From Torreya grandis (taxonomy: Eukaryota; Streptophyta; Pinopsida; Cupressales; Taxaceae): a stretch of DNA of 64,000 bases. The stretch covers positions 737,001 to 801,000 of the forward strand of contig JARHVA010004808.1 in NCBI GenBank assembly GCA_037957365.1. Direction: 5' to 3'. Below the pieces are notes generated by a model. The model had not been told where the DNA came from, searched no databases, and worked only from the letters and a program-made list of their open reading frames with translations. Below, piece by piece: positions 61,249 to 64,000 of this stretch (positions are counted from its first letter, which is position 1; each line of letters begins with the position of its first letter). A program made the translations under genes and the position numbers.

Positions 61249-64000
61249 ATGGCACAATTAGGTCCCTTTACTTTAGGTAAGAGCATTTCTTTCATAAATG
61301 ATGAGTTCCTATTCCAGTATGGTACTTCAGTTATTTTTAAGGATATTGAGTTCATTCTCAAAGCCATAGCATCTGATGACCTACATGACATTAGCATACA
61401 CTTCAATGTAGAATCAACTAGGGTAGTTGATTAGAATGAGACCATGCCTAATATAATCCATATAGCTTCTAACATCTTCACCATCAACACAGCTAGTCTC
61501 TACAAGTTTGAGGCCAAACCAAAGGTCATGTCATACACTAACCTAGTTTACATCATCTTTGGGAGATCAAAGTGTGAGGATGGGCTACTCAAATCAATAT
61601 TCCAAGGGCTCCTAATTACCTTCATAGGAGGGTTGAGCTTTTAAAAGTATTATTATCTCCCCATAAATTAAGTACAGCTAGGTTATCATCAACAACTGAT
61701 ATGAGGTGCACTCCCTAAAGAAGGTATTGGCTACATGGGTGACTGACCCAACTAGATTTATCCTCGTGGATGACCAAGGGAATTTGCCTGTCTAATAATT
61801 CAAGAAAGGAGTTGGGATTATCTTGGCCCTATTAAATAAAATATTTAGTAACCCACACATTAGATATGTGGATATAAGGACCTTCTACTATTGTAAATAA
61901 TTCTTGAGGAATAGTAGATTCTCCCACTTGGGGAAATTATCAACAACTAAGCATATACTATGAATGACACTTGCAACAATGGTGCCCCTTTCTTCATGAT
62001 GAGTTATTTGATAGATGTTGTCTATGTAATGGCTTAATTGGGTCAAAATTCATGGTCTCCTAAGTGATAAGAGGTTGTCCCTCAGCATTTCTCTACAATG
62101 CAAATTCACTACTTCAGGTGCAACATAAGAGTGATTGCAAAAGAATTCTACCCAGTTGTTTACAAATCAATCACTAAGTGTGAAATGCCAAGGGTTCCCT
62201 TAGAAGTTAGGAAAACCTTAAGGGACATGGTTAGCACTTGATGTACCCAAATTGCATAGTCATTAGAGTATAAGGAATGATGATGACTCCTCTTAGATTA
62301 CCAAGGTATGTTCAAATAAATTTGACTGAGGAAGATATGACTTATCAACTATTGCATGGAATTGGAGTATTCAAAAATAAGAAGATAGTCCCCCATAAAG
62401 TTCCATATGAATTGGGGAGGACCAGAATTACAAAATGGCATGATGTTATTGTAGATGTTAGGCATGGGGATTCTTACCTATTGCCTAATTAAGATATAGT
62501 AATAGATTATAAGCATCAAGAAGAAGTGTATGAATGGATATATAGAGATGTTATGAATTACAAAGTAGTTCTCAAAAATGTATTAAGGAACAACATTGAG
62601 CTTAAAATGAGACTAGACAGAGAGAAGAAAAAAGATATTGTAAAACCTCAATCACCACCAACTCATGGGAGCATATTTGATGTTGATTATGAGGAAGGGA
62701 AAGAAGAGGAAGAAGAAGAAGATAATGTTTCTCTTATTAGGATCAGGCCATGTAGACCTCCACTTCTTACCACTTAAAGTGATTAGATCCTACCTCGAAG
62801 ATCTAACTAAGGAGGATCAAGCAGATAACTTGACCTCTCCCAAGGGCACATATTTATCTCTACATCTACCATAGCATCTATTCTCAAAATCTAGGATCAA
62901 CTTGACCCTATTGTTATTTATCTTGGATAATTACAACAAGGCATTAAACTATCTATGGAAGAATTGCAAGCACTAGTTGGGAGTAATTTTAAAAAGGTTT
63001 AAAAAAGGAAGAAGGAGCCTAAGACTACTTTGAGAGGAGCAATACCTCTTCCATCAGCTTCTCAATTGACTGTAGAGTCCATAAACACACCTCAAGATCT
63101 TGGTGTAAGTACTCTCACACTGCCTTCTTTCCTAGTTACTAATACATCTACTTATACTTTTGCTCCTACATTTTCTCCTCCCACCATTATCTCAAAATTG
63201 TCTCCCCCATCAATAAGCACAATTGTAGCTACCACTACCTAATCCTTATTTGATACTATCATGAGCCAAACTAGTTCTTCCTTAAGATTCACCTTTCCCC
63301 ATTTTATTTCTCATACCACTACAAACATATCTTCTTCCCAAGCAACCATAATAGGTACCTCACTTGATATTCGTTCCCCTACACGTACAAGGCCATTAAA
63401 GCCCATTTTAAAGCTATTCACCTTTCAAAATCCACTCAATATTACTATAGATGCAAAGGTTAGTGAGCCTTCAAAACTACCTTCATTTTTTCTTAACATG
63501 GGCCCTATAAAGTCTCTATTTGGCACACTTGGGTAAATAGACCCAATGAGCTTGCACATTCTTGCTATAGCCCTAGCCTCTACCTCTACCCAATCACCTC
63601 AAATGTAGCCACCTCCAACAATCCAACACTTAATTCTACCCCAAATTGGGTCAGAGATAATATACAGGTAGCCAAATAAGAGAGGCCTAAGGTAGTCCTC
63701 TTTGCACCTCAAATTGGGATGAGCTTTTATGCTACCATTGGTATAATGAAGAGGGTAGTGAGGAGGTAGGTGGATCATCCATAGTCTAGCTTAGTTTTGG
63801 CCCATGAAATTAAAGTGTCTCTCTTCACTTTGACAAGCAAGAGAAATGTTGACCCGAAGAGGTGGATGAATATGTAGAGGATTTTATGTCCATAGTCCAA
63901 GCCCAGCTAAAGTCCATAGTAGCCTTGATGAAGGGGATGCAGTAAGAGTTGAAAAGGTTGAAAGAATAAGCACTACCTACAGCATCAAAAAATACTACAA
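61249..64000 (+). pseudogene. Retroelement ORF1, unidentified protein, copy B (cut by window end)
   Basis: Second copy of ORF1: MAQLGPFTLGKSISFINDEF, FQYGTSVIFKDIEFILKAIA, KCEDGLLKSIFQGLLITFIG, NGAPFFMMSYLIDVVYVMA, TRITKWHDVIVDVRHGDSYL, YEWIYRDVMN, an acidic run (EGKEEEEEEDN near 62695-62735), a Ser/Thr/Pro-rich segment (63080-63540) and the start of the helical C-terminal part (RKRNVD-like, near 63838). It reaches the window end, where copy A still has about 700 bp. It lacks the stretch equivalent to 43010-43070 of copy A. It also provides the empty chromovirus site (GCTACCATTGG, about 63729). Stops and frameshifts are frequent. Function unknown. Confidence 0.65.

Noticed and set aside
1..64000. 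tRNA, rRNA or CRISPR features
   Set aside because: No conserved rRNA stretch, no convincing tRNA cloverleaf and no regular repeat-spacer structure were seen; a tRNA scan was not possible here.

Overview
This window is A+T-rich plant nuclear DNA made almost entirely of old, broken retrotransposons and non-coding repeats. I found no intact host gene, no rRNA or tRNA gene, no CRISPR array and nothing bacterial. The evidence for a plant is the mix of element types: Ty3/gypsy polymerases of the Tat/Ogre kind with an extra archaeal-type RNase H, a chromodomain-bearing chromovirus primed by initiator tRNA-Met, and a plant mobile domain (PMD) relic. The large number of ancient, heavily decayed copies suggests a big, slowly purged genome such as a gymnosperm's, but that is inference.

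Left part (1-8535): the end of a Ty3/gypsy integrase (1-1098), a long LTR-like non-coding block with repeated CCAAGTGTC / CACGTGTC motifs and TATA boxes (1099-4140), degenerate repeats, and at 7235-8535 a divergent relic of an unidentified protein that occurs twice more at the right of the window. Next (8640-13090) comes a field of a dispersed 14-bp palindrome (consensus GACCATCAATGGTC) followed by a PMD pseudogene.

Middle (13090-37125): LTR-like debris, a satellite array of about 89-bp monomers (17935-21125) interrupted by a 330-bp insertion, a nested segmental repeat carrying an expanded (TG)n tract (21140-27060), further LTR-like modules (28640-30740), and A+T-rich sequence with weak minus-strand coding relics.

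Right part (37125-64000): the best organised region. Two collinear copies of the same retroelement segment (37125-50775 and 56635-64000) show a tandem array of a Tat/Ogre-like element. One whole unit can be delimited: LTR (about 38816-41669), unidentified ORF1 (41750-50775), a leader with its own TATA box, gag, protease, archaeal-type RNase H, reverse transcriptase, degenerate RNase H, integrase (to 58311), LTR (about 58318-61168), then ORF1 of the next unit, cut by the window end. The archaeal-type RNase H lies upstream of the reverse transcriptase. Inside ORF1 of the first copy sits a full-length 5.5-kb chromovirus (44308-49801) with 325-bp LTRs, primer binding site, polypurine tract and a CTACC target duplication; the second copy supplies the empty site.

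Nearly all inactivating changes are C-to-T or G-to-A: Gln codons turned to stops, catalytic Asp/Glu turned to Asn/Lys. That is the expected trace of long-term cytosine methylation and deamination of silenced elements. Boundaries given for LTRs and relic genes are by eye.
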